Origin: Rhizomicrobium palustre
GTDB taxonomy: Bacteria > Pseudomonadota > Alphaproteobacteria > Micropepsales > Micropepsaceae
NCBI RefSeq assembly: GCF_011761565.1
Contig: NZ_JAASRM010000001.1
Span: forward strand, 2,976,139-3,040,138
Direction of reading: 5' to 3'
DNA: 64,000 bases
A program made the position numbers and the translations under genes. Numbering within the stretch: position 1 is the first letter of the stretch; each line of letters opens with the position of its first letter. The notes below the pieces were generated by a model, which was not told where the DNA came from, ran no database searches, and worked only from the letters and a program-made list of their open reading frames with translations. Below are positions 1-8,392 of this stretch, one piece after another.

Positions 1-44
1 TTGGTTTCCACGGCAAAGGCTTGAGGTTTCTGGTACTTTTTCAT
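1..44 (-). CDS. Partial CDS, N-terminus of an unidentified protein
   Basis: A minus-strand reading frame opens with ATG at 44 and runs off the left edge; about 14 codons are visible, starting MKKYQKPQAF. A purine-rich ACGGAG stretch lies just upstream at a suitable distance, which supports a true start. It would be co-directional with, and downstream of, the pseudouridine synthase gene. Too little is visible to assign a family. It does not look like the N-terminus of RsmD, which often follows rluB in this class. The 108 bases between the two genes hold nothing else that I recognise. Confidence 0.45.
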   Translation of the reverse strand, partial: MKKYQKPQAFAVET

Positions 45-152
45 CGCACGCTCCGTGGGTTGGCTCAAAATCGCTGATTGCCGCCGTGCATAGCACCTGC
101 GCGGCGGGCTGTAAGCATGAAGCTTTGGTCATCGCCGGGGGCGAGGCGAAAT

Positions 153-1067
153 TCACTCCTGGGCGCGCTTTTTCCGCCCAATGCTGAGCTGTTCGCGCCA
201 GAGCTTGGCAGGAATTTCTTCCGCTGCACCTTCGGGGAGTTGGCCGAGATGGAAGGGGCCATATTGCACCCGGATGAGGCGGGCGACCTTCAGGCCAAGA
301 TGCTCCATCACCCGCTTTACCTCGCGGTTCTTGCCCTCTTTCAAGGTGACGCTGGCCCAGGAATAGACCCCGCGCGAGCGCTCGATGTCGGCGATGATGG
401 GGCCGTATTTCACCCCGTCGATGGTGACGCCCTGGGCGAGCTTGTCGAGATCGGCCTGGGTCACGGTGCCGAAGAGGCGGGCGCGGTATTTGCGCGTCCA
501 GCCGGAAGCGGGCAGCTCCAGGCGGCGGGCAATTTCGCCATCATTGGTGAGGAGCAGCAGGCCTTCGGAGTTCACGTCCAGACGACCGACCGAGACCACG
601 CGCGGCAGGCTCTTGGGCAGGTGATCGAACACCGTCGGGCGGCCTTCCGGGTCACGATGGGTGGTCACATGGCCAGCAGGCTTGTGATAGCGCCACAACC
701 GCGTCGGTTCGGGCGGGGAGAGCGGCTTGCCGTTTACGGCCACGACCTGCTCATCGGTAACCTTGGTCGCGGGCGTGGTGACGGGCTGGCCGTCCAGGGT
801 GACCTTGCCTTCGGCGATCAGCTTTTCGGCGTCGCGGCGCGAACAGATGCCGGCGCGGGCGATCACCTTGGCAATGCGGTCGCCGCCGCTGTCGTCGCCA
901 TCCTCGCTGGTGGCGGCTTTGCGCTTGGGGCGGATGAATTCCTCTTCAAAGGCGCCTTCCGCCTCACGGTCGGCCTTCAACGGGTCCCAGCCGGAGGCCT
1001 TTCCGCGCTTGGATTTGGGCGTGCTAGATTTGGGCGTGCGAGTCTGGGCCACGAAGAGAATCTGCAT
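153..1067 (-). CDS. rluB: 23S rRNA pseudouridine synthase, RluB/RsuA family
   Basis: Predicted to isomerise a uridine in rRNA to pseudouridine. After a charged, Lys/Pro-rich N-terminal tail of about 60 residues comes an S4 RNA-binding domain (RIAKVIARAGICSRRDAEKL) and then the RsuA/RluB/RluE catalytic domain. The hallmark motif VGRLDVNSEGLLLLTNDG carries the catalytic aspartate (about residue 164), and EGKNREVKRV near the C-terminus is also typical. The start is uncertain: ATG at 1067 overlaps the divergent tadA start, and GTG at 1052 would avoid that. Rlu subtype cannot be fixed by eye; the long basic N-terminus is usual for alphaproteobacterial RluB-type proteins. Confidence 0.9.
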   Translation of the reverse strand: MQILFVAQTRTPKSSTPKSKRGKASGWDPLKADREAEGAFEEEFIRPKRKAATSEDGDDSGGDRIAKVIARAGICSRRDAEKLIAEGKVTLDGQPVTTPATKVTDEQVVAVNGKPLSPPEPTRLWRYHKPAGHVTTHRDPEGRPTVFDHLPKSLPRVVSVGRLDVNSEGLLLLTNDGEIARRLELPASGWTRKYRARLFGTVTQADLDKLAQGVTIDGVKYGPIIADIERSRGVYSWASVTLKEGKNREVKRVMEHLGLKVARLIRVQYGPFHLGQLPEGAAEEIPAKLWREQLSIGRKKRAQE

Positions 1068-1518
1068 GAATGACCAGGAAGCCATAGCACTCGCCCTTCA
1101 AGAAGCCCAGGCGGCTGCGGCGCGAGGGGAAGTTCCTGTCGGCGCGGTGCTTTTGTCGGGAGAGGGCGAGCTTCTCGCGCGGAGCGGGAACAGAATCCTC
1201 GAAAAGCACGATCCCACCGCCCATGCCGAGATCGAGGTCATCCGCGCCGCCGCCGCCGCGCTGGGCAATGAGCGGCTGATGGGGACCCAGCTTTTTGTCT
1301 CGCTGGAGCCTTGTGCGATGTGCGCAGGCGCGATTGCCATGGCGCGGGTGGCGCGCGTGGTCTTCGCCGCCGAGGACCCTAAGGGCGGAGCGATTTTGCA
1401 TGGGCCGCGCTTCTTCGAGCAGCCCACCTGCCATCACCACCCCGAAATCGCCCGCGCCGGAGATCCGGTGGCGGCGGGGATGATCTTGAAAGAGTTCTTT
1501 AGGGCGAGACGGGGGTAG
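1066..1518 (+). CDS. tadA: tRNA(adenine34) deaminase TadA
   Basis: Deaminates the wobble adenosine of tRNA-Arg to inosine. The 150-residue protein has the complete zinc deaminase site: HAE at residues 53-55 (H53 zinc ligand, E55 proton shuttle) and PCAMC at 82-86 (C83 and C86 zinc ligands). Length matches the family. The start ATG at 1066 is in register with the usual N-terminus and lies back-to-back with the pseudouridine synthase start, the two ATGs sharing a CATG. A repeat unit follows the stop codon. Confidence 0.95.
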   Translation: MNDQEAIALALQEAQAAAARGEVPVGAVLLSGEGELLARSGNRILEKHDPTAHAEIEVIRAAAAALGNERLMGTQLFVSLEPCAMCAGAIAMARVARVVFAAEDPKGGAILHGPRFFEQPTCHHHPEIARAGDPVAAGMILKEFFRARRG

Positions 1519-1536
1519 TGCGTGCCACACCCTTCC

Positions 1537-1633
1537 GTCATGGCCGGGCTCCGACCCGGCCATCCAGGCGGTGAATATACCTGCACAATCCTGCGGCGGT
1601 GAGATGGATGGCCGGTTCAAGCCCGGCCATGAC
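1537..1633. repeat. Paired-arm palindromic repeat, family A copy 1
   Basis: Left arm at 1537-1566 begins GTCATGGCCGGG and ends CCCGGCCATCCA. Right arm at 1605-1633 is its near reverse complement with one base missing. Each arm folds on itself (ATGGCCGGG pairs with CCCGGCCAT), and the two arms can also pair over a spacer of about 38 bases. The copy lies between the convergent tadA and PAP2 genes, so it could act as a bidirectional terminator. Four more copies occur in the window. Confidence 0.9.
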
Positions 1634-1656
1634 GAAGTAGGATTGGAAGGGGAAGC

Positions 1657-2280
1657 CTAAAACCAGCTCAGCGCCAGATTGGGAAAGCCGTAGATCAGCA
1701 CGGTGCGGGCGCAGAGAAGGCCGATCCCGGCGCCGACGAACACATCGCTGAGGAAATGCGCCGTCAAAAGCGCACGCGTGATGGCGAGCCAGAAAGCCAG
1801 CGCGAACCAAACCACTGCGCCTTGCGGAAAAAGCGCGGTCGCCACCACGGCGACGCAGAAAATCGTCAAGGCATGGCCGGAGGGAAATGAGTTGTGCTTC
1901 AGCTTGAAGCCAAAGGGGATGAAGCCATAAAGCCCCATCTCCAGCTCATCGCGTGGACGCCTGCGGCCCAGAAAGAACTTGCAGGTATGGATGATGATGG
2001 TGCCGAGCCCAAGCGCCAGGATGAATGCCACCGAGGCTTCAAAAGCCGTATGGATGAGGGGGCTGGTATTACCGCCGTGCAGCATCACGCCCGTCACCGC
2101 CGCGACCACCACCGATAAAGCCAGCCAATGAGCGGCCTTGGCCAGATGCGTGGTCTTGTTGAGGAAGGTGTGAAAGCTGAGGCTCACATGATCATAGAAA
2201 ACGTGCACCGCCCGCCGGTCGATGGCGATCGCAGCAAGTCCGATCAGAATGAAGAAAAGTCCGGCCCAGAATAAAAGCAT
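1657..2280 (-). CDS. PAP2-family membrane phosphatase
   Basis: A 207-residue protein with about five to six hydrophobic segments and all three PAP2 signatures in order: KFFLGRRRP (motif 1), SFPSGHA (motif 2) and TRALLTAHFLSDV (motif 3, catalytic His and partner Asp). The family dephosphorylates lipid phosphates such as undecaprenyl diphosphate, phosphatidic acid or lipid A at the membrane. The substrate cannot be read from sequence. It lies 42 bases downstream of the histidine kinase on the same strand, so the two may be co-transcribed. Confidence 0.85.
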   Translation of the reverse strand: MLLFWAGLFFILIGLAAIAIDRRAVHVFYDHVSLSFHTFLNKTTHLAKAAHWLALSVVVAAVTGVMLHGGNTSPLIHTAFEASVAFILALGLGTIIIHTCKFFLGRRRPRDELEMGLYGFIPFGFKLKHNSFPSGHALTIFCVAVVATALFPQGAVVWFALAFWLAITRALLTAHFLSDVFVGAGIGLLCARTVLIYGFPNLALSWF

Positions 2281-2322
2281 GGCGCCTGATTGCCGCGCGC
2301 GGAGGCTCCTGTCAAATCAGTC

Positions 2323-3483
2323 TTACGCCGCTACGCGGGTTTGGCCGGTGGCGGGGCCTTCAAGGGGAAAGGAGACATGCACGGCGGTGCCGACGCCTTC
2401 CTCGCTCTCAATGCGCAAGCTGCCGCCATGCTTTTCGGTGAGGGCGCGCACCAAGGCAAGACCGAGGCCCGAGCCAGGCTTGGCGATCATGGGGTCGCCA
2501 TTGCCCTGTTCGAAGGGATGGCCGAGGCGATTGATCTCGTCAGCGGCGATGCCGATGCCGGTATCGGCGACCGTGAGCACGGCATAGCCGTTTTGCGCGG
2601 TGACGCTGACCCCGACGCTGCCGCCCGCAGGCGTGAACTTCAGCGCGTTAGAGAGCAGGTTCAACATGATCTGCTTCACGGCGCGCTTATCGGCGTTGAC
2701 GAACAAAGGATCGGCGGGCAGGCCCACGCTGAGCTCCAGCCCGTTTTCCTCGGCCCGGTCGCGCAGCATGCGCACACTGTCTTCGACAGTGCCCTTGAAA
2801 TCGACGGTCTCGATATTGAGTTCGAGCTTGCCCGCTTCGATCTTGGCCATGTCCAGCATGTCCGAAATGAGATCGAGCAGAAGCTGGCCGGAATCATAGA
2901 TGAGGGTGGCGTATTCCTCGTATTTATCGTTGCCGAGCGGGCCAAAGGTGCGCTGGCGCATCATATCGGTGAAGCCGATCACCGCGTTGAGCGGCGTGCG
3001 CAGCTCATGGCTCATATTGGCGAGAAAGCGGGATTTCGCCTTGCTAGCGCTTTCTGCGCGTTCCCGCGCCGCCTTGATTTCCATCTCGTGCTGCACGCGT
3101 TCGGTGACATCGCGCGAGACGCTCAAGGTATTGCGCAGACGCCCGGTGGCATGATCGTAAATGCCGCGCACGGTGTTCTCGAGCCAGAGATAATGCCCAT
3201 CGGCGTGGCGCGCCCTGAGGGTGACGGTGACCGATTGCCCGGGCAGGGGCACTTGGATGAGCTCGGAGGATTTCTCGATATCGTCGGGATGGATGAAATC
3301 CGAGTAGCGGACGTTCAGAACATCTTCGACGCGGTACCCGAGTAGCTTTTGCAGCGCAGGCGAGACGAATGTGATGGTCCCCTCCGGATCGCGCACGATC
3401 AAGATGTCGTACGACTCCTCGGCAAGGAGTCGATATGCGTACAACGCATTTTCGCGCAACTCGGTCTCATTGGCCGTTGTCAT
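2323..3483 (-). CDS. Soluble PAS-domain sensor histidine kinase
   Basis: A 386-residue kinase without membrane segments. An N-terminal PAS domain (about residues 18-130, ending in the usual RDVTERV) is followed by a coiled linker, a HisKA domain with the phospho-acceptor H159 in ANMSHELRTPLNAVIGF, and a HATPase_c domain. The N box (NLLSNALKFTP), G1 (DTGIGI) and G2 (GSGLGLAL) are all intact, so it should be active. There is no receiver domain and no response regulator next to it, so it is an orphan kinase with a cytosolic signal. The start ATG at 3483 follows a GGGGATGAG stretch. Confidence 0.92.
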   Translation of the reverse strand: MTTANETELRENALYAYRLLAEESYDILIVRDPEGTITFVSPALQKLLGYRVEDVLNVRYSDFIHPDDIEKSSELIQVPLPGQSVTVTLRARHADGHYLWLENTVRGIYDHATGRLRNTLSVSRDVTERVQHEMEIKAARERAESASKAKSRFLANMSHELRTPLNAVIGFTDMMRQRTFGPLGNDKYEEYATLIYDSGQLLLDLISDMLDMAKIEAGKLELNIETVDFKGTVEDSVRMLRDRAEENGLELSVGLPADPLFVNADKRAVKQIMLNLLSNALKFTPAGGSVGVSVTAQNGYAVLTVADTGIGIAADEINRLGHPFEQGNGDPMIAKPGSGLGLALVRALTEKHGGSLRIESEEGVGTAVHVSFPLEGPATGQTRVAA

Positions 3484-3658
3484 CGGCTCATCCCCTGGGA
3501 GTCAGGTGTACTGCCCGTTCACAACTTTAGACGCATCATATTAATCAAGGATTTCCGTACACCCGTCTGGGATGCTTAATATGGGCTTAACCGGCTTGAT
3601 AACGCTGTGGTTTTGCCCCCATCACTGTGTATAAATCAGGCAACTTTACCGAAAAGGG

Positions 3659-4159
3659 ATGATGACAATGCGGATTTGGGCTCCGGCTTTTCTGTCGTTG
3701 GGCTTGTTGGTGGTGAGCGCGTGTGACGGAAAAACCGCACCCGCACCGGCGCCTCTCAGCCCCGAAGCCAATGCGGCCTTTCTCGCCAACAACGCCAAGA
3801 AGAAGGGCGTGGTGAGCGTGCCCGGCATCCAATATGAGGTGCTGAAGAAGGGCTCGGGGGCGCAGCCGGAACGGTCTGATTGTGTTTCCGTTTACTATAA
3901 AGGCACTCTGATCGACGGGAAGGTCTTCGATGAGACCAAGCCGGGCGAACCGGCGACGTTCCCCGCGGGCCGTCTGATCCCGGGTTGGACCTGGGCCTTG
4001 CAGATGATGCATGAGGGCGACAAGTGGCGCCTGACCGTGCCCTCGATCCTCGCTTATGGCCGCAAGGGCGCTGGCGATGGCGTGATCCCGCCGGACCAGA
4101 CGCTGGTGTTCGAGATCGAACTCTTAAAGGTCATCCGTCAGGGCCAAGAAGGCTGCTGA
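3659..4159 (+). CDS. Lipoprotein FKBP-type peptidyl-prolyl isomerase
   Basis: A 166-residue protein with a lipoprotein signal: a hydrophobic stretch ending VVSAC, with C22 the likely lipidated residue, followed by Asp. The C-terminal FKBP domain (about residues 75-160) shows VSVYYKGTLIDGKVFDET, a central GWTWALQMMHEGDKW and the closing PPDQTLVFEIELLKV, as in FkpA/SlyD-like isomerases. It would assist folding in the periplasm while membrane-anchored. AAAAGGG lies directly before the tandem ATGs at 3659 and 3662, so either may be used. It is divergent from the kinase gene; the 175-base gap has a TATAAA at about 3630 but no clear -35. Confidence 0.9.
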   Translation: MMTMRIWAPAFLSLGLLVVSACDGKTAPAPAPLSPEANAAFLANNAKKKGVVSVPGIQYEVLKKGSGAQPERSDCVSVYYKGTLIDGKVFDETKPGEPATFPAGRLIPGWTWALQMMHEGDKWRLTVPSILAYGRKGAGDGVIPPDQTLVFEIELLKVIRQGQEGC

Positions 4160-4166
4160 TATTCGG

Positions 4167-4311
4167 TGTCATCCCGGGCGATTATCCTGAGCATCGCGAA
4201 GGATGAGAGACCCGGGACCCACTTTTGTGGATTTTCAGGTGACTGGGTGGATCCCGGATCGCGCCCCAAGGTGCAGATGTAACGATCTGCGCGGGCGCGT
4301 CCGGGATGACA
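4167..4311. repeat. Terminal-inverted-repeat element, family B copy 1
   Basis: An intergenic unit of 145 bases bounded by perfect 11-base inverted ends, TGTCATCCCGG and CCGGGATGACA. Inside it are CCCGGGACCCAC and GGATCCCGGATCGCGCC, shared with the copy at 48513-48662. It fills most of the gap between the convergent FKBP and purD genes. Confidence 0.8.
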
Positions 4312-4333
4312 GGTTTTTGGGAAATGACAGAAC

Positions 4334-5605
4334 TTACTGTCTCCCAATCGCCCGCCAGCCGATGTCGCGGCGGCAGAAGCCTTCCGGCCAATTGATCTTG
4401 TCGAGCGCTGCATAAGCGCGGGCTTGGGCTTCAGCAACGGTCTTGCCGGTGGCGGTGATGTTGAGCACCCGGCCACCGCTGGCGACGATCTTGCCGTCTT
4501 TCGCTGCCGTTCCGGCGTGGAAAACTTGCACGCCTTCAACGGCGCCAGCTTCCTCCAAACCTTCGATCACAGAGCCTTTGGCGTAATCGCCGGGATAGCC
4601 TTTGGTCGCCATCACCACCGTCAGCGCAGCTTCGTCGGACCAGCGTAAGTCGATCTGATCCAGCACCTTGTCATGGGCGGCGATGAGAGCGGTGAGAAGG
4701 TCGGATTTCAGCCGCAGCATCAGAACCTGGGTTTCGGGATCGCCGAAGCGGCAGTTAAATTCGATCAGCTTGGGCTCGCCATCCTTGATCATCAGTCCGG
4801 CGAAGAGCACGCCGACATAGGGCCGCCCGCGTTTCACCATCGCTTTCACGGTGGGCTTCAGGATGCGTTCGATGACTTTCTCGACCACGGTGTCGGTCAG
4901 GACCGGGGCAGGGCTATAGGCGCCCATGCCGCCCGTATTGGGGCCCTTGTCGCCATCGAACACGCGCTTGTGATCCTGCGCGCCCGCCAGCGGCAAGACA
5001 TGCTCGCTATCGGTGAGGGCAAAGAAGCTCGCTTCCTCGCCTTCGAGGAATTCTTCCACCACGATTTCCTGGCCAGCCTCGCCAAAGGCGCCGTCGAACA
5101 TCTCATCGATGGCTGCGTCTGAGGCTTGCTTATCCTCGGCGATGATCACGCCTTTGCCCGCCGCGAGCCCATCGGCCTTGATCACCACCGGAAAGCCGAG
5201 CGTCGCGGCATAATCCTTGGCGGCGGCGGGATCGGTGAAGCGGCGATAACGGGCGGTCGGGATGTCGAATTCTTCGCAGAGATCCTTCACGAAGCCCTTG
5301 GAGCCTTCCAGCACCGCGGCGGCCCCGCTGGGTCCTAAGCATTTGATCCCGGCTTCGGCGAAACGGTCGGCGATGCCTTCCACCAGCGGCACTTCCGGGC
5401 CGACGATCACAAATTCGATGTTCTTCTCCTTGGCGAAGGCGATCAGCGCGTCGGCCTTATTGGCGGCAATCGGCACGCATTCGGCCAGGGCCGCGATCCC
5501 TGGATTTCCGGGCGCGCAATAAAGCTTCGTCAGGAGCGGGCTCGCCGACAGCGACCAGGCCAGGGCGTGCTCGCGGCCGCCGGAACCGAGGAGAAGGACG
5601 TTCAT
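4334..5605 (-). CDS. purD: Phosphoribosylamine-glycine ligase
   Basis: GAR synthetase, the second step of de novo purine synthesis: joins glycine to 5-phosphoribosylamine with ATP. The 423-residue length is normal. It opens with [19 protein letters not shown], has [15 protein letters not shown] in the N domain, the ATP-grasp region including GLAAGKGV and [10 protein letters not shown], and the signature [11 protein letters not shown] near residue 290. It is monocistronic here and divergent from xseA across 99 bases that contain no obvious PurR-like site. Confidence 0.97.
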   Translation of the reverse strand: MNVLLLGSGGREHALAWSLSASPLLTKLYCAPGNPGIAALAECVPIAANKADALIAFAKEKNIEFVIVGPEVPLVEGIADRFAEAGIKCLGPSGAAAVLEGSKGFVKDLCEEFDIPTARYRRFTDPAAAKDYAATLGFPVVIKADGLAAGKGVIIAEDKQASDAAIDEMFDGAFGEAGQEIVVEEFLEGEEASFFALTDSEHVLPLAGAQDHKRVFDGDKGPNTGGMGAYSPAPVLTDTVVEKVIERILKPTVKAMVKRGRPYVGVLFAGLMIKDGEPKLIEFNCRFGDPETQVLMLRLKSDLLTALIAAHDKVLDQIDLRWSDEAALTVVMATKGYPGDYAKGSVIEGLEEAGAVEGVQVFHAGTAAKDGKIVASGGRVLNITATGKTVAEAQARAYAALDKINWPEGFCRRDIGWRAIGRQ

Positions 5606-5704
5606 GGCCGGGTTCGCTCAAGATTCGGGGTTTCGTTAAGTTTTGGGGACCGTCCACCAGGATGTGGTCCAATTCAAGCGGGACCCTTATATGATCTGTG
5701 AATC

Positions 5705-7126
5705 ATGTCCCAGTCCAAATCGCCAACGGCGAACCTGCCGGAATTCAGCGTTACCGAGATTTCCTCCGCCCTGAAGCGGACGGTGGAAGACGCCTTCCCC
5801 TATGTGCGGGTGAGGGGTGAGGTTTCCGGCCTGAAAGCCCATTCCTCGGGCCATGTCTATTTCGACCTGAAAGACGAGAAATCCGTCATTAACGCCGTGA
5901 TCTGGAAGGGTTCCGTCCGCCAGCTCAAGGTAAAGCCGCAATCCGGGCTGGAAGTGGTCTGCACCGGCAAGATTTCGACCTATGGCGGCTCCTCGCGCTA
6001 CCAGCTGATCGTCGAGCAGGTGGAGCTGGCCGGGCTCGGCGCCCTGATGGCCATGCTGGAGGAGCGCAAGAAGATGCTCGCCGCCGAGGGGCTTTTCGCG
6101 GCCGAGCGCAAGAAGCGGCTGCCGTATCTGCCGGAGGTTGTGGGCGTCATCACTTCGCCGACGGGTGCGGTGATCCGGGACATCATGCACCGGCTGCAGG
6201 ATCGATTTCCGCGGCGGGTGCTGCTCTGGCCGGTGGCGGTGCAGGGCGAAAAGGCGGCTGCCGAGGTGGCCGCCGCGGTGCGCGGCTTCAACGTTTTCCC
6301 GCGCGACGGGCTGCCCCGGCCGGATGTGCTGATCGTGGCGCGCGGTGGCGGCTCCATCGAAGATCTAATGGCCTTCAATGAAGAGGCCGTGGTGCGCGCG
6401 GTGGCCGAGAGCGGCATCCCGGTGATCTCCGCCGTGGGGCATGAGACCGACACTACCCTGATCGATTTTGCCTCCGATGTGCGCGCCCCGACGCCTACCG
6501 CCGCCGCCGAAATGGCCGTGCCGGTGCGGGCTGAGCTTTTGGCGCAGAACATCGATTTCGAGCGGCGGCTGTTGCGCTGTTTCTCGGTCGGCATGGAGCG
6601 GCGGAAAGATACGCTGCGCCATCTCTCGCGCGCCTTGCCGCGCGCCGACCAGCTTTTCGCCCAGCCGCGCCAGCGTTTCGATGTCGCCGCCGAGCGGCTT
6701 TCCAATGCCTTGCGCCGCAATCTTGAAGCCCATCGCCGCCATTTCATTCAGGCCGCCACGCTCTTACGCCCGCAAGGGCTGACCAACCGGCTGGCGCAAG
6801 GAAACGAACGGCTGGTGGTGCTCTCCCAACGCATGGGGCGGGCGCATAAGAACCGGCTGGGGGAGGCTGCGCGCAAGCTTGAAAGCCTGACCCGCATTCT
6901 CGATAGCGTCTCCTATCGCGCGGTCTTGGCGCGTGGCTTTGCGCTTGTCCGGGGCGAGGATGGCAGCCTGAAACGTCAATCGGCGCAGATTGCCAGCGGG
7001 GAGGCGTTAAGCCTGACCTTTAGCGATGGCAGCGTTTCGGTCGTGGCGGGCGAGGGTGGTAAACCTCCCGCAAAACCGCGTGTGTCGGCGAAAAAATCGC
7101 CCGGCAAACAAGGTGATTTGTTTTGA
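5705..7126 (+). CDS. xseA: Exodeoxyribonuclease VII large subunit
   Basis: Large subunit of the nuclease that degrades single-stranded DNA to oligonucleotides together with XseB. The 473-residue protein has the N-terminal OB-fold (PEFSVTEISSALKRTVEDAF, YVRVRGEVSG), then the catalytic domain with VGVITSPTGAVIRDI, ARGGGSIEDLMAFNEE and AVGHETDTTLIDFASD, a long coiled-coil region and a C-terminal segment with RGFALVR. xseB is not in the window. A 7-bp inverted repeat at 7135-7164 follows the stop but lacks a U tract. Confidence 0.96.
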   Translation: MSQSKSPTANLPEFSVTEISSALKRTVEDAFPYVRVRGEVSGLKAHSSGHVYFDLKDEKSVINAVIWKGSVRQLKVKPQSGLEVVCTGKISTYGGSSRYQLIVEQVELAGLGALMAMLEERKKMLAAEGLFAAERKKRLPYLPEVVGVITSPTGAVIRDIMHRLQDRFPRRVLLWPVAVQGEKAAAEVAAAVRGFNVFPRDGLPRPDVLIVARGGGSIEDLMAFNEEAVVRAVAESGIPVISAVGHETDTTLIDFASDVRAPTPTAAAEMAVPVRAELLAQNIDFERRLLRCFSVGMERRKDTLRHLSRALPRADQLFAQPRQRFDVAAERLSNALRRNLEAHRRHFIQAATLLRPQGLTNRLAQGNERLVVLSQRMGRAHKNRLGEAARKLESLTRILDSVSYRAVLARGFALVRGEDGSLKRQSAQIASGEALSLTFSDGSVSVVAGEGGKPPAKPRVSAKKSPGKQGDLF

Positions 7127-7174
7127 AACCTCTTCTCGCTTAAAACCAAGACGCAATAAGCGAGCCATCGATAG

Positions 7175-7399
7175 ATGAACAAAATGGAACGCGATTTTCG
7201 GCCCGAGGGCGAGGCCCAACTCGAATACCAAGACGGCGAATACCGGGTGATCAAGGCCGGGACCTTCGTCACCTGTGCCGTGTCGGGCATGCGCATCCCG
7301 ATTGAATCCTTGCGCTATTGGAGCGCCGAGTTGCAGGAGGCCTATGCCACCGCCGATCTCGCGCTGAAGCGCTTTCAGGAAACCGGAAAGACGCCATGA
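7175..7399 (+). CDS. DUF2093 domain protein
   Basis: A 74-residue protein matching DUF2093, a small family found in alphaproteobacteria: an aromatic, acidic N-terminus, then EYRVIKAGTFVTCAVSG, IPIESLRYWSAELQEAYA. Its function is unknown. The single Cys and the KAGTFVTCAVSG/IPIESLRYW layout are family-wide. It follows xseA by 48 bases, and its stop codon overlaps the start of the M23 peptidase (ATGA), so the two are translationally coupled. Confidence 0.85.
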   Translation: MNKMERDFRPEGEAQLEYQDGEYRVIKAGTFVTCAVSGMRIPIESLRYWSAELQEAYATADLALKRFQETGKTP

Positions 7400-8232
7400 T
7401 CGCGCGCCGCGCCGTTTTGGCTGGGATGGCGGCGTCGGCCACCATGGTTTCGGTCAAGGCGGCAGCAGCGGGGCGGCTTTCCATCAGCGGCTCCACCGAG
7501 CAAGGCGGGCTGATGGTCGGCAAGGCCGCGCCCGGTGCTGTGGTCGATCTTGATGGTGTGGCGCTGACGGTTTCGCCGTCGGGGATTTTCTGCTTCGGCA
7601 TCCCCTATGACGCGGCCAAGCCCTTACGGGTGACGGCGCGTTTCGCCGATGGCTTTGAAGAGCTGCGCGAGATCACACCCATTGTGCGCCAATACGATAT
7701 TCAAGCCATCAATGGCCTCGACGAGAAATACGTCGCCCCGCCGCAAGAGATTTTAGACCGTATCGCGCGCGAACATGCGCTTATCACCGAGGCGCGCAAG
7801 CGCGTTACTGAGGGTTTGGAGTTTGCCCTGCCGATCGAATGGCCCTGTGCCGGGCGCCTTTCAGGCATCTATGGCAGTCAGCGCATTCTGAATGGCAAGC
7901 CGATGGCGCCGCATTTAGGTGTCGATGTCGCCGCCCCCGAAGGCACGCCCATTCACGCTGCCGCCGATGCGATTGTTGCCATCACCGACGAATTTCATCT
8001 CGAAGGCGGTTTCACGCTTTTGGATCACGGCCTGGGCGTGAACACCTGCTATCTGCACCAGAGCAAGCGCCTGGTGACGGCAGGCCAGCGCGTCAAGCGC
8101 GGTGAGGTGATCGGCCTCATCGGCCATACCGGCCGCGCCACCGGTCCGCATACCCATTGGGGGCTTAATTGGTTCGAGGTAAAACTCGATCCCTCGCGGG
8201 CCACCGCCACGCCGACGCCACCACAAGGATAA
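7396..8232 (+). CDS. Secreted M23-family (LytM) peptidase
   Basis: A 278-residue exported protein. The N-terminus MIARRAVLAGMAASATM has an RR motif followed by a hydrophobic run and looks like a Tat signal. The C-terminal LytM/M23 domain (about residues 155-260) contains HLGVDVAAPEGTPI (first zinc His and Asp) and GPHTHWGLNW (HxH), plus GHTGRATG, so it should be an active zinc endopeptidase of peptidoglycan cross-bridges. The start at 7396 overlaps the DUF2093 stop. Confidence 0.88.
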   Translation: MIARRAVLAGMAASATMVSVKAAAAGRLSISGSTEQGGLMVGKAAPGAVVDLDGVALTVSPSGIFCFGIPYDAAKPLRVTARFADGFEELREITPIVRQYDIQAINGLDEKYVAPPQEILDRIAREHALITEARKRVTEGLEFALPIEWPCAGRLSGIYGSQRILNGKPMAPHLGVDVAAPEGTPIHAAADAIVAITDEFHLEGGFTLLDHGLGVNTCYLHQSKRLVTAGQRVKRGEVIGLIGHTGRATGPHTHWGLNWFEVKLDPSRATATPTPPQG

Positions 8233-8240
8233 GTGCGCTC

Positions 8241-8385
8241 TTTCACCTCCCCCTTGCGGGGAGGTCGAAATGCGAGAGCGCAGCGAAGCATTTCGGGTGG
8301 GGGGAAGCGGAGAAGGTAAGCCCCAACCGCTTCCCCCCACCCGGATCGCTTCGCTCTCCGACCTCCCCGCAAGGGGGAGGTGAAA
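8241..8385. repeat. Nested inverted repeat, family C
   Basis: Two perfect 27-base arms occupy 8241-8267 and 8359-8385; each is itself a hairpin (ACCTCCCC, then a short loop, then GGGGAGGT). Between them are further complementary stretches (AAGCATTTCGGGTGGGGGGAAG facing CTTCCCCCCACCCGGATCGCTT). The unit fills the gap between the convergent M23 and acyltransferase genes. No second copy was found in this window. Confidence 0.85.
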
Positions 8386-8392
8386 TGGATTC

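Noticed and set aside
2290-3345. Long plus-strand frame opposite the histidine kinase
   Set aside because: It is antisense to a gene with intact kinase motifs; its translation has no recognisable motif and reflects GC-rich codon bias.
7135-7164. Possible terminator after xseA
   Set aside because: A 7-bp stem with a 16-base loop and no U run; too weak to call.
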